Positions 1 to 10,341 of a DNA stretch of 28,725 nt are shown here, piece by piece. The translations under genes and the position numbers were made by a program. The notes beneath the pieces were generated by a model. The model was not told where the DNA came from. It saw nothing but the letters and a program-made list of their open reading frames with translations, and searched no databases. Within the stretch, counting starts at the first letter, position 1; each line of letters starts with the position of its first letter. Origin of the DNA: Gnetum montanum (taxonomy: Eukaryota > Streptophyta > Gnetopsida > Gnetales > Gnetaceae); the NCBI GenBank assembly GCA_015680685.1, contig MNCI01006123.1, positions 600,474 to 629,198 of the forward strand. Reading direction: 5' to 3'.

Positions 1-470
1 CGAATCTAGCTTAAAATTTGGAATTCTAAGTGCCACTAAGCTTAACATAGAAATATAATATAACCTCCACGTTATTGGTGGTAGTGGTAGTTAACTAAAT
101 TTTCTCTTGCATCCCAATAATTGTAGCTAAAATTCGGAATGTCCTGGAATAAGAAACCGAAGGCGAAGCCACCGATCCTACAATTGATTCATCATACCAA
201 AAATCGTTACCAGCAACTACCGCGCATGAGAAGGCTCAGCCGCTGTATAGGGAACATTGCTGCATCGAAGGTGTTATCGTGTACAGGCCATGCCCATTTG
301 TGTTTCTTTGGTGTTTGCTGCGGACTTTTCTGCACCCGCTGCTTGTGCATTTTGTTTTCCGGCCTTTGCCGTTTTCTGAATCGTCTTTGCCGGAAGCCCT
401 TGCGACGGAACAAAAAAAAACACAAATTTGCCAAGAACGCCCAAACAAATTGTTAACAAAATCGGTAAAC
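1..470. other. Unassigned DNA with a GC-richer patch
   Basis: No gene is recognised here. The patch at about 220-410 is richer in G and C than its surroundings. It is open on the plus strand (139-456, a Cys- and Arg-rich reading) and on the minus strand (a Lys/Arg/Gln-rich reading ending in KHKWAWPVHDNTFDAAMF, 207-434). Both readings are low in complexity and match no family I know. It could be a decayed exon or untranslated leader. I would not call a gene from it. Confidence 0.3.
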
Positions 471-590
471 AGGGCTGCGATTTTCTGCAATTTCTGGAGC
501 AAAATAGGGCCGCGATTTTCTGCAAATTTCGGAGCAAATTAGGGCCACGATTTTCAGTAAATTAGGGCCATGTTTTTCTGCAAAATAATT
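471..590. repeat. 35-bp tandem repeat, two full and two partial units
   Basis: Units begin with AGGGCYRCGATTTTC. Full units lie at 471-505 and 506-540, and shortened, diverged units at 541-563 and 564-590. The two full units have the same length and differ at only a few positions. The array ends in unrelated sequence at about 590. It explains the short open frames seen here on both strands. Confidence 0.8.
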
Positions 591-875
591 CGTGTTGTTG
601 GTATGCCACACCCAGGAATTCCATTTTTCAGTTTGTTGTACCGCGTGAGTGAACGTCCAAACCGTATACTGAAATATTTGCATCTTTCAACATATTTTAT
701 CTCCTTTGAAAGGTAACGGATGCTTGATGATATCGCCAATTTGTGCTTCAAATTTACTTCACATCAAACCTATCATCTCATTAAAATTTTAATTTACTCC
801 ACAAAGCTTTAACATGCCCTCAGCCCTTGAACTTTGGTCATTTTCTGACATGTTGTGCAGCGTTAACCATTCTCA
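591..875. other. Non-coding, nothing recognised
   Basis: Mixed-composition DNA between the 35-bp repeat and the PPR-like block. The last 30 bases (about 846-875) can be read as a decayed continuation of the PPR block (ALTILIFVRMPTRD, compare the usual S-L-x-x-A-R-x-I-F-x-x-M-P of plant PPR proteins), so the block may start a little further left than annotated. Confidence 0.4.
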
Positions 876-1194
876 TTTTTGTCCGGATGCCAACAAGGGA
901 TGAAATCCCATGGAATGGTATGATTTTTGCATATGGGCAACATGGTCCCTGGAAGTAGGCTCTGCAACTTTTGTGGATTGGTTGGTTCAAGGATGCAAGT
1001 TGGACAAGGCCTCTAAGATTTTTGGGACATTCAACCATGCCTTTGTGGATGCGAACCAATTAGCCAAAAGCTTGTCTTAATCAACATGGTAGGCTTCAAG
1101 GTGAAGAAATAGAATCTCAAAAATCTCTTTTAAATTTTTCAAAAATCACCATAACCTTATAAAGCCTGTTCCATGAAATGGCCAAAATGTGCCA
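876..1194 (+). pseudogene. PPR-protein fragment, copy 1 (broken)
   Basis: From 888 the plus strand reads MPTRDEIPWNGMIFAYGQHG, matching the linker and helix of a plant pentatricopeptide repeat (typical form MxxRDxxSWNxMIxxYxQHGxxxEAL). PPR proteins bind organellar RNA and act in editing, splicing or stability. A stop codon follows in GPWK-stop-AL, then the frame slips: the next PPR-like piece (DWLVQGCKLDKASKIF) lies in another frame, and NQLAKACLNQHG in a third. No upstream or downstream repeat array is present, so this is a one-repeat fragment, not a gene. A 319-bp copy, near-identical by eye, lies at 13200-13518. Copy 1 carries the extra stop, so it is the more degraded of the two. It ends two bases before an LTR relic. 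Confidence 0.6.
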
Positions 1195-1196
1195 AC

Positions 1197-1941
1197 AATA
1201 TGAATATGAGCATTTCACGCACAATTTAGTCGAACTTCGCAAATGGGCTAGTTGTGGTATCTAGACAGTTATTCTTAGGTCGCAGTTCGCTGTCTTCCCA
1301 CCTAGACTAGTATCAGCTTTTTCACGTATGGTTTAGTCTAGAGTGAGGTGTATGATGTGTTTCTAAACTAAAGCTAGTCTTGGATACAATGGGAAATAAT
1401 GTTAACTAAGCTAAGAGAGAGAGGGTGAGGGAGAATCTAATCTAGCCTAAGTGCGATGAGCATCCGTTCCTTGATCATCCATACACATCTTGGACTTCAT
1501 GCATGACTACCACTAGGATTATCAAGCGCAGATCCTAGGTATACTACTGGGTTACCAAGTAGTCACACTTAAATGCTCGTAATCAAGTCATATTCATTCT
1601 GCGTTTAATAGGAGTTTAGGGTGAAGAGATATTAACTAACAAAGTAGTAAATAACAATTAAATAAATAATTAAACTAAGTGAATGCTGCAATGATGAAGT
1701 AATCTCGATCCTTATTTCTGATCATGTGTATGTCCAAGTATGTCACACTTGAATAAAGGTGCCATACAATTACAATCACCACACTGCGGGCATACACTGG
1801 GAGGAAAAGGGAGAGAAAGAACTACTAAAACTTAACACTTAAACTAGGAACTAAAAAACTACCTATCGAAACTGTCTACCTCTTATTTATAGATGAGGAG
1901 ACAGCCTCCAATATCACGGTTGACTAAATGATGATTCATCA
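1197..1941 (-). mobile_element. Diverged LTR relic related to the 17808/23730 LTR family
   Basis: The stretch aligns in order with the LTRs at 17808-18507, 23730-24521 and 28132 onward. Shared stretches are TATGAATATGAGC near the start, the GTCTTCCCA block, CATCCGTTCC, the paired 'ggrttaycaag' phrases, GCTCGTAATCAAGTC, CACACTGCGGGCA and CTCTTATTTATAG. About 35 bases at the left tip, including the TG end, are missing, and the right end reads CATCA as in the relatives. No coding sequence belongs to it. Its right end abuts a decayed chromovirus pol and its left end the PPR block, so it is probably a solo LTR or a deletion scar. No target duplication is visible because the left tip is lost. Confidence 0.6.
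1884..1892 (-). promoter_or_regulatory. TATA-box-like motif of the LTR relic
   Basis: The minus strand reads CTATAAATA, at the same relative place as the TATA motif of the left LTR at 18431-18439. This supports a minus orientation for the relic, with U3 to its right. Confidence 0.45.
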
Positions 1942-3931
1942 CCTATCCTGAGAATTCTGGATGAAGAAATACCATTTAAAGTATCTACAAGTGCCTGTGG
2001 AGTTAGAATTGGTGTAGTTGATTCACAAGAAGATAAAGTGGTATGTTTTGAATCTTATAAATTACAAGGAGCTAAGGTAAATTACTTAACCCATGATTTA
2101 GATTTTTGGCAATTGTTCATGCTTGAAAATTTTGGAGACACTATCTCTATGGAAAAAGATTTGTACTAAAAATAGGTTCATAAAAGTCTAGAACACTTGT
2201 AGAGACAACCCATATTGAACACTTGACAACTATGGTGGATAGAATTATTGGCTAAATATGATTTTGAGATTAAATATATTTCAGGAAAACAAAATGTAGT
2301 AGCTAACACCCTTAGTCGAATGTGAAACTTGATGATCCATGTTGTGACAACCCCTATGAAAGAAAAAATTAAAGAACAAATAAAAGAAGATCCTTACTTC
2401 AAGAAGATCCTAACTAATATTTCTTCTAAGCCTCATTACCAAATTTCCTCCAATGGTCTATTGATGAAAGGACATCGGGTACGTATATCATAAGGAAATT
2501 GGAGACTTAACTTATTATCTAAAGCTCATGAAGTACCACATGTTGGGCATCTAGGTTATGTCAGAACTGATGTGATGATATGTAAATCTTATTTCTAGCT
2601 GAAGATGAAGAATGATGTATCCACATACATTAAAAATTGCCCAAATTGTTGGAGAATAAAAGCCGAACAAAACAAACCAAGTGCATTACTATAGCCTTTG
2701 GAAGTCCCAACCAAGAAATGGAAAGATGTTACCATGGATTTCATTATGGGACTGCCAATAACCAAAAAGGGAAATGACTCAATCTTGGTAGTGGTTGATC
2801 ACTTATCAAAGATGGCTCATTTTATAACTTTGAATTTTACAAATACAGTTGAAGAAATAGCCCAAAGATTTATGCAAGTATTTTAGTTACATGGATGTCC
2901 AAAATCAATCTCCTTGGATAGAAATCTTATGTTCATATTTGAATTTTAGTGAAACTTCTTTAAGGAACTTGAGATCTAATTGAAATTCAAAATAGCATAC
3001 CCCCTAAGAGAGATGGTCAAACAAAAAGTGTAAACTGAATACTAGAAGATATTCTATGAAGCTACATTGAATGTAGACCAAAAACATGGGAGCATTACTT
3101 ACATCTTGCTGAATTTTCCTACAATAATAATTATCAAGGATCCATACATTAGACATCATTCAAAGTTATATATGAAAAAAATGTCATACACCACTAACTT
3201 GGGCAAATCCAACCTTAATAGTGAAATGGAAGCAAGAAGAAATGAAAATAATGAAAAATATTGTCACAAGAGTTAAATAAAATCTAAAAGCAATCCAAGA
3301 TAAATATAAGGGATATGCTAACCAATATTGACTTAAGAAGGAATTCCAAATTGGAGATTAAGTACTACTAAGAGTAAAACCCACCAAGATTTCTCTTAAA
3401 CTAGGAAAATATGCCAAGTTGGCCCCAAGATATTATGAACCCTTTGAAATCTCAAAGAGAATTGGTGAAGTAGCATATTAATTAAATCTTCCAACAACTT
3501 TAAGAATTCATCCATTCTTCCATGTAAGTTTGCAAAAGAAATTTCATGAAAATGATATGTCTTATGTGCTAGATTGGAATACTTTACCCTTGAGATCCAA
3601 TGCTATATTTGAGGTCAAACCAATTGCAATCAAGAATCATAGAACCAAGAAGCTTCATAATAAAACCATTAGTGAAGTACTTGTCCAATGGTCAAATTAT
3701 GAATAACAAACTTGTGAAAACAAGGAGTTGATCATCACGATATTGAATAATAAATTATATTTATTATTAAAGTAATAAATTACATTTAATAATTTCTAGT
3801 CTTTTTTTGTACAAATGATAATGAAGATAATAATGAAATTGAAAATGAGGATCATAACAAGGAAGCAATAGCTAAGCAACTGGACATAGAGGAAGTGCTC
3901 AAGGATGAGTTGGACGCTTAAGGGGGTAGTT
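1942..3931 (+). pseudogene. Ty3/gypsy chromovirus pol remnant: RNase H, integrase, chromodomain
   Basis: Conceptual translation across many stops shows the usual order of a plant chromovirus pol C-terminus. RNase H runs at about 1942-2330 (start like PILxxxDxxxPFxV, end KYISGKQNVVANTLSRM). The integrase H2C2 finger is at about 2520-2670 (HEVPHVGHLGYVRT, then CPNCWRIK). The integrase core is at about 2698-3260 (KDVTMDFIMGLP with the first catalytic Asp, and SLDRN for the second Asp). A chromodomain-like tail is at about 3600-3730 (RTKKLHNKTISEVLVQWSNYE). Gag, protease and reverse transcriptase are absent; the remnant starts exactly where the LTR relic ends. The longest open piece is only 62 residues (2698-2886). 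Integrase inserts the element and the chromodomain directs it to chromatin. This copy is dead. Confidence 0.85.
3915..3931 (+). promoter_or_regulatory. Polypurine tract before the chromovirus 3' LTR
   Basis: The stretch CTTAAGGGGGTAGTT lies directly before TGTAATGCCC, the typical start of chromovirus LTRs. Such a tract primes plus-strand DNA synthesis and fixes the LTR boundary. It also shows that the remnant is in plus orientation. Confidence 0.75.
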
Positions 3932-4982
3932 TGTAATGCCCTATCCCTTATTAAGCATGGAATTTTACTATAATCATGTAATTAACCTTCAAAAGAAGGT
4001 ATGCTTGGTTATGAGAAGTTGTGATTCTTCACAATGATCCTCAGGAATGGATTTGACCTATGGCATTTAAGGCTAGGCTTAGTGGTCATGCTAACATAGA
4101 GTTTTGAAGCTAGGATTAGCAAGTGATAGGAGTTGAGTGAAGTAGGACACAAAGGGATTGATCAACCCTTTGGCTGAATAGCCTAACTATGGTAGCAATG
4201 TTGGATTTTCTCTAAAGATCTTAAGTACCACATGAAGATAACCTAGAGGGACATTACAATGTACCATCCAACATCAATAAAGTTTTTCCTTGTTTTTTTC
4301 CTACTTAATTTAGTGCCTCAATATTATTTTTCAAGTTATTCAATATATTTTCATTATAATTCCACATGCAATGGACTAATGTAATGAACGATCATGTTTT
4401 ATTGACATCTGGAAACCAGATGTCATAACCTCTAAGTTAGATCTTGGTCTTCAAGCTTCATCATCCCTTGATTAGTCTATTTTTGTAGTATGAATATACC
4501 TAATAGATTCCACCTCAACTCCTCTTGAAGATGCCTAGTAGCATGTGTAGCCTCTTCTACCTACTCCTAGGGTTGTTGTTGCTATGATTACTGTTGGTCC
4601 CTTCCTCCATGGGGTTCCTTCTCCCTGGGTTGTGATGGCCCCCCCACTTGCAGTCCTCTTTTGGATACCATCTACCACAACAAATATAACCCATGATTAG
4701 CTCTTTCATCATAAACTTTATTCCCTTTTGAATAACTTCCTTTGTTAGATTGGGTTATGTTAATTTCTTAGAGGATAAGATTTTATCATTAAGTTCTTAT
4801 TACATGATTGAAAAATTATGATATTATTTTACTATTATTTTATTCTAAGCTAATGAATTTTATTTTTTGATATTAACTCTTTATGGTTATTATTTTGATA
4901 CTATTTTAATATTTTATCCATGGCAAGTTAGAAACATTTTAAAAAAAATTTCATAGAAAACCTAAAATTTAAGGTCCTCACA
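3932..4982 (+). mobile_element. 3' LTR of the chromovirus remnant
   Basis: The LTR starts TGTAATGCCCTATCCC after the polypurine tract. I place its end at the CA of GGTCCTCACA, giving TGT...ACA termini and about 1.05 kb, a usual length for this group. The right end is inferred from terminal bases alone, since no 5' LTR is in the window to align with, and no target duplication can be tested. The interior is AT-rich and non-coding, with one C-rich patch near 4640. Confidence 0.6.
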
Positions 4983-6295
4983 ATAGAAAGCATACCTCTG
5001 GTATCTTAAGAATTAAAAATTGATTGAAATTAGGTAAGCAATGTAATGATAAAAAACATTAGTGCTCAAAAACTAAAAGGCTCTATGTAAAACATTTTTT
5101 AACTCTAGGATCCATGAGCCTCGACAGGATCTAGAGTGCCTTAAACAATCTTGTAATTACTTAAGGACTTAGAAAATTTGTTACCAGATGTATTAACAAA
5201 AAATGTGAGAAAATGTATAAACAATAGTTTTAGTGTTGAACTGAGAGATAGAGAGGGAAAATATGCAAAATAATATGGCTAAAAAAACACTATAAAATCT
5301 ATATTAATGCTTCAAGAAAATGGTTTATGTCAAATGGGTTGAGAGTGATATAGATCATTGGCTTGAAAAGCCTAGAAATACATTGAATATTGTTTAAGAT
5401 CTAGTGCAAGGTGTAGGGTATGTTCTATACTTGAAATTTGTACCTTCCTATTTGATTGATCTACACTTGAATGCTCTTGTGAAGTCTTCCTACTCTTAGA
5501 AATTAGCACTAAAAAGACTACAAAAGGCTATGAAAAGCTACAACGATGCTCTATTGTTTTTCCAAAAGAAAGATCTCTCATTTTACCAAAAATTTCTTTT
5601 CTCTATGTTAAAAATATGTACCAAAAAATTCCTTAAAATGGTGTAGAATCTAGTATAAATAGGCATGGAATTTATTGTTCTAGTACAATTACATTTCCAT
5701 ACACTTTCTAAAGTGTTACATTATGTTTTTGAACTATTTTCATGGTCAAAAAGTGTAATGTACGGGTTACCCACTTTTTTGGCTATTTTCATTATGCTTT
5801 AGGAGTGTATTTGGGGTATTTTCATGGTCCAAAATATAGTGTAAGAGCCAACTATGATTTTGAATTTTTTTTATCATTTTTTGATAATGTATTTGGGCTA
5901 TTTTCATGGTCCAAATTGTAGCATATGAGTGACCATTTTTTTTTGGCTTTTACTACCAAATTTGACAACATTTTTAACATTTTGGCCTTCATACATTGAC
6001 ATAAATGAAATTCATAACATGTGGGCTATAAATTTCACTTTACACATTAGAAAAATTCTAATATTTTTCCAAGATGTGGCCATAGGGTAGGATTTTTTAT
6101 GGAAAAATAACGTAATTATTTTTTCTCTTGAATTATTATCACATTACATGAAAAAATTTGGCTACTAGGCTTCTTGTATTCAATATAAATTTTTCATGAG
6201 GTGTTTCATTAGTCCCTGCTTGTTGATGTTTAGAGGATTGACTTGAGAGACATCAACAAAGAATATAAAACATTGTTGTAAGTTCATCACCAATG
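4983..6295. other. AT-rich non-coding DNA
   Basis: No coding potential is recognised on either strand. The stretch near 5045-5115 resembles the sequence just left of the LTR at 28132 (both contain an AACTYYAGGATCCATG phrase). It holds the 82-bp tandem repeat listed separately. Confidence 0.5.
5731..5965. repeat. 82-bp tandem repeat, about three units
   Basis: The phrase TATTTTCATGGTC(C)AAA recurs in units starting at 5731, 5813 and 5895, a spacing of exactly 82 bases each time. The second half of each unit is more diverged, though the first two units both end in GTATTT. An extra CTATTTTCAT lies inside unit 1. No transcript or protein is implied. Confidence 0.7.
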
Positions 6296-7519
6296 TGTTG
6301 GCGACCATTTGGGACGCGACTGCCAACGAGTATCCTCAAATAGGATTTAGGTGCTTGCTGGTCTCTCGCAACACCAAGGCCCAGATACCTTCAAATAGAC
6401 TCAGTAGTTAATGTGAGTATGTTTTTGTGCTGTTGGGGTGTGCGGTTGTGAAAAATAAAATGATTGCATTGTGTGTAAACTACAAATGACTTATCAATAA
6501 GAGATTCAGCCAACTTTGCCAAGTACTGTGAGTTGTTGAGAGTTTCTATTTTGTTCAATTGCCTAGTCTACGTGGTCCTTATAATACCTACTTGTAACAA
6601 ATAAAATTTTGCAAAAAAATTTGAGCACAACTCTACGAATCTACTTCTAATTTTCCCCAGAGAAAGAGATAGTTCCACAAGGAAACTAGAAATAGAGCAA
6701 GATTCAATGGAAATAGAAAGGAAAGAAACCAGATTTGTGTTAAGACCTCAAATATTTAAACAAGGTAAAATGATACGAGTAAACACTTTGCAATAAAGCT
6801 ATCCCAAATTCAATATCTACGAATTGTTCAAACTTCCAAGGCTCAAGTAAGCAATTTCTTCAAGACAATCTTACTATGCTACCAAAAAAATTGCTGCATA
6901 AACTATCACGTACAAGACTCCATTTTGGCTAGATAATGGATGTCAACAATTGCATTCAAAAAAACCTTCAAAAGACTTGACAATTTCTGATTGAAATACC
7001 ATGGAGATTCACTTTAAAGATAAAAGAAAGCTATTCTAGTCCCATCAAAATACCAAAGCTTTTCTGAACCCTCTTGACTATTGAATCGTTCAACGGCTTG
7101 ACTACATGCAGAGGCTCTCTTACAAGAATCTCAATAGCAATTCTTATACATTGCAAAATAATCAAATTCACTACTAAAATGCTCTTAAGGCTTTAAAACA
7201 CAAGCACTTCTATGGCAAAATTTTAATAGAAATTTCTATCATGCAACAAGAACAATAAGAGCAATCTAAAAATCCTAAAATTACTTGCCAAGGATGATAC
7301 TATCTAAAACACTAGTTAAAAAATTTAAACAAAATAAAAATAAAACATAACTCACAGGATTGACAAAGAGGCTGAAATCTTTTCTTTAGCCAGTCATATT
7401 ACAAGCAATCTTTCACGATTTCTTCTTTACAAATGCTCTTCCCAGAGCCTAAGTGAGTGATCCGAAGTGTGAGCTAGTAGTCTTCCAAAGTGTGTTATTT
7501 TCTTCTTACCCCTGAAGCC

Positions 7520-7528
7520 TTTTTATAG
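7520..7528 (-). promoter_or_regulatory. TATA box of LTR-like repeat A
   Basis: The minus strand reads CTATAAAAA followed by GG. The motif is conserved in copy B at 11577-11585 and marks the expected U3/R side of a minus-oriented LTR promoter. Confidence 0.5.
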
Positions 7529-7592
7529 GGTTCAAAAGGTAGTTACATATTTCAAAATATCTTAGCTAACTTCTCTCCCAAGTAAGGAAGTT

Positions 7593-7645
7593 ATAACTTG
7601 CCCAACAAGTTAGGAGATTACTTGCCCAACAAGTTAGGAAGTTGT
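7593..7645. repeat. Short repeats with internal dyad in repeat A
   Basis: Two units of ACTTGCCCAACAAGTTAGGA. The core AACTTG-CCCAA-CAAGTT, complete in the first unit, is an inverted repeat with a 5-base loop. Copy B has three units at the matching place (11648-11719). Tandem elements of this kind near an LTR promoter are often regulatory; that role is inferred here. Confidence 0.7.
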
Positions 7646-7888
7646 AATTTGTACAAAAGATTAGGAGAAACTCATGCTAACGTTGGCATGTGTATACATT
7701 ATAAATATTATTTTTATAAGCCTATATCCTATAATAATTTATTTATTTATTTATTAAAATAAATCCAAGATCCCCAATTTATTTTAATTATTTTATTTAG
7801 GATTTTAATTACTAAATGTCATTAAGCCCTAGTAATTCTTGTGAAAGTAATAAAATGAATACTAACTAAATACCCCCTTTTAGTTACA

Positions 7889-8040
7889 AAAATATCCCGA
7901 AAATATCCCAAAAATATCTTTTTCCTTTTTCTCAATTTCATATGTATATCTTACATTATGCATATCTAAATTAATTAATTTTAATTTAATTTTTCTGTGT
8001 TATAGTTAAGGGGACCTTTCTTAAAATAGCTGAAACTCAG
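7889..8040. other. AT-rich spacer
   Basis: Repeated AAAATATCCC phrases are followed by a T-rich and ATTAATTAA-rich stretch. Nothing coding is seen. A TTATAG and a CTCAG near the right end could be splice acceptors for the block that follows, but this is weak. Confidence 0.3.
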
Positions 8041-8700
8041 GGTATCATTGATGCAGAGCTTACGATGGTTTTGTCTTCTATTTTTTCATCCCTTCTTCCT
8101 TGATTTTCTCGTATTATTTTAAAACAAGTGGTTGCAGCTGCATTTGACATTTGGAACAATGTCGTCTCCATTTTTTCTAACAGCACCATCAAAACAGTAG
8201 GCGTCGGCAGTGGCATCGGGTTTGTTTTAACCGAAGGAGGTAACATGTTGATGTTACCTTCATCTTGGTAGACAAACATTCAGTGCAATTCCAGCATCCA
8301 CCAGAAAGGTAACTGTTAATGGTGCAGGTCTCCCTAGTTAAGCATATAACCAGCAATGGTGCCACTGGATGTAGACGCGTTTCTTTCATGATTTCATCGA
8401 GTACAATCTACCACTGAATCAAGTTCCGCTTTGGCTCGTTCCATTGACGTGGGATTTTAGAGGGACTCTGTGAATTCACATTTCGTATGAGTTGCAGAGC
8501 TTTTGGTTCTGCTGTGTTGTACCTTTCATAACCACATTGCTGCTGGATTCCTTATCCTCCGCCCATGCATTGTGGAGCAAGGCCCTGGCCTTGGCTTGCG
8601 TGCACTTGCTCAGCACCGCAGAAATGCTTGATCAAAACATAGGAATAGCTGTCGCTGTTATAGGAGATCCCTCTTCTGGAGCATAGGAAGATAAGTAACG
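8041..8700 (+). other. Possible decayed gene fragment, faintly protease-like
   Basis: This block is less AT-rich than its flanks. On the plus strand, after an in-frame stop near 8101, about 8125-8268 reads VVAAAFDIWNNVVSIFSNST and then VGVGSGIGFVLTEGGNMLML. The second part faintly resembles the N-terminal GSGFV...G.ILTN stretch of Deg/HtrA-type serine proteases. No catalytic His, Asp or Ser motif is recognisable, and a stop (TAG) follows at about 8270. Further right, 8492-8686 encodes a 64-residue hydrophobic reading with no family match. It may be an exon remnant of a host gene, or chance. The protease reading is an inference and could easily be wrong. Confidence 0.2.
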
Positions 8701-10309
8701 CCTACGATGACGGATGATTTCGTTAGGATTGAACTCATGCATTTGTCTTTGGTGCCGCTTCAGACTCCTCCCGCTCTGGCAACGTTAGTATACCTCCTCT
8801 GCTAGACAAATCCAAATGCAATTTGATGGGAAGGAGAAAGAAAGGTCATTCTTCCAGACTATTTTCCTGCTGGTTGCAGTAGGAGACGCTTAGGCTGTGT
8901 TTAGGTATTTATCTTGGAATTTCTAAGCACAGCATCTGGTTTGTTACCGGATCCTAAAATGAAGACGAAACAGAACAAAACTTAGTCTGCAACTTTACCC
9001 AGGGAGCCTTAAATTAAATTAAATATGGGAGAAAAGTTAACAGATGGAACAACCATGATTCAATTGATCTGTTCTCTATCCTCAAAGCCAATTCGTGCGG
9101 GGCACAATCTCAGCTGCAACTATTTCATTCATTTTTTTTAAAATACCTTACCGATGCGTGTAGTGGCTGTGAACCGTTGTTTGTAGTATAAGCATCCACT
9201 GAAATCCTGTAATGGTGACTCAAGATAAGGTTAATTTTAATTTCTTATTGTTGTATTTATGAATGGGATTGTCAGCTCTTTTTAACCGATAAAGCTTTCC
9301 AATCTTTTTTAAATCGTCCCCTCACATAAGAGCATGATAAATTTTCCTTTACCAATGGTTCTTTGGTATTATCTAAAAGTTGAAACACTTCTGTAGCCTT
9401 TTGTTAGTGTCTTCTTTTGCTATAGGTTCACCCATAAATTTCCAAATGAAACCTTCGGCATTATGCATATCAATAAGACACAACCATCATATTTTTTCAT
9501 TTGAATATTTGCTTTGTCTTGTATCATTCATATTTTTATCACTTTTTCTATTCCATGAAATGGCCAAATGTGCCAACACAATGCTTCCTCATCACACTTA
9601 ATTTAGTAGTAGCCAAATCATGTCAAGGAGTACTCATGATGTTAAAATAAGATTAAAATGGGATGTTAAGAATTTGGGATGAGATAATGGCTACATTGGC
9701 TATTGGAGAATGGTCACATGGGCTAACAAAGAATTCCAAATGTGTTGACATCATGATTATGGCACAGTGATGACATATTTGCTGAAGAGGAAGTCTTCAT
9801 GATCTGTGCTTGAATTTTTGGTTATTCGATGATATTTGAAGGAATTAGCATGTTGTCATAGGCTTATTTGACTAATTGGATTATCCTTTTTCTTTTGAGA
9901 GTTGTTGATCTATTTAACTTTAGGCTACATTGACCTCTTGGCTTTCTTGGCATCTTTTCATTTTTTTTTGGAAGTTAAACCATCTTTGGATTTCATTTCC
10001 AAGGCTAAATTTTAGTTATCTCACTAAAAAAAATGTGTGCAGACTCAATGAACTTGTTTTGATGAAACATGCTATAGTGTATGTGAAAAGGCCATGATAC
10101 ATAGATGTCAAACATAAGGTTTCATTGTTACCAAAGTAAGAAGGACTAAAATATGGCTACAGGGTTATGCCTCAGAAGGAGTAAGAAGAGTGGTGTGAGG
10201 TAAGCACTATTGGCATGATCAAATAAGCTAACTAAATCTCATGTATTGAGATCACATGGTGACTCACTACTATGATGAACCATACCTCTATGATGGCTCC
10301 AGGCGTATC
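8701..10309. other. Non-coding DNA between LTR-like repeats
   Basis: No protein family is recognised. The small open frame at 9380-9601 is hydrophobic and unassigned. At 9551-9577 a short stretch repeats the tail of the PPR-like blocks. The composition becomes more AT-rich from about 9200 on. Confidence 0.4.
9551..9577 (+). repeat. Third copy of the PPR-block tail
   Basis: The stretch matches the last bases of the PPR-like block at about 1169-1194 and 13493-13518 (TTCCATGAAATGGCC, then a GTGCCAA ending), with one A missing. Flanks on both sides are unrelated to those copies. Confidence 0.6.
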
Positions 10310-10310
10310 T

Positions 10311-10341
10311 GTTGGCGACCGTTTGGGATGCGACCGCCAAC
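10311..10341. repeat. Inverted repeat at the left end of repeat B
   Basis: GTTGGCG and CGCCAAC form a 7-bp inverted repeat around a 17-base middle. On the minus strand this sits at the very 3' end of the proposed LTR. Copy A has the same arrangement with one arm mutated (CTGCCAAC). Confidence 0.6.

Larger units (their letters stand above)
6296..7888 (-). mobile_element. LTR-like long direct repeat, copy A
   Basis: This 1593-bp stretch is repeated at 10310-11905 (1596 bp). Both begin TGTTGGCGACC and are proposed to end in ...TACA, so on the minus strand they run TGTA...CAACA like an LTR. Similarity is strong from 6296 to about 7640 and weak beyond, where the copies have drifted or differ by indels. 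The minus strand carries CTATAAAAAGG at about 7519-7528, a good TATA box, with short palindromic repeats on its U3 side at 7593-7645. There is no long ORF. I see no target duplication or primer binding site, so the exact ends, and whether A and B are solo LTRs or a pair, remain open. Confidence 0.6.

Noticed and set aside
139-542. Overlapping ORFs on both strands, up to 105 residues
   Set aside because: The frames are Cys/Arg- or Lys/Gln-rich, low in complexity, run into a tandem repeat and match no family. Openness on both strands points to composition, not coding.
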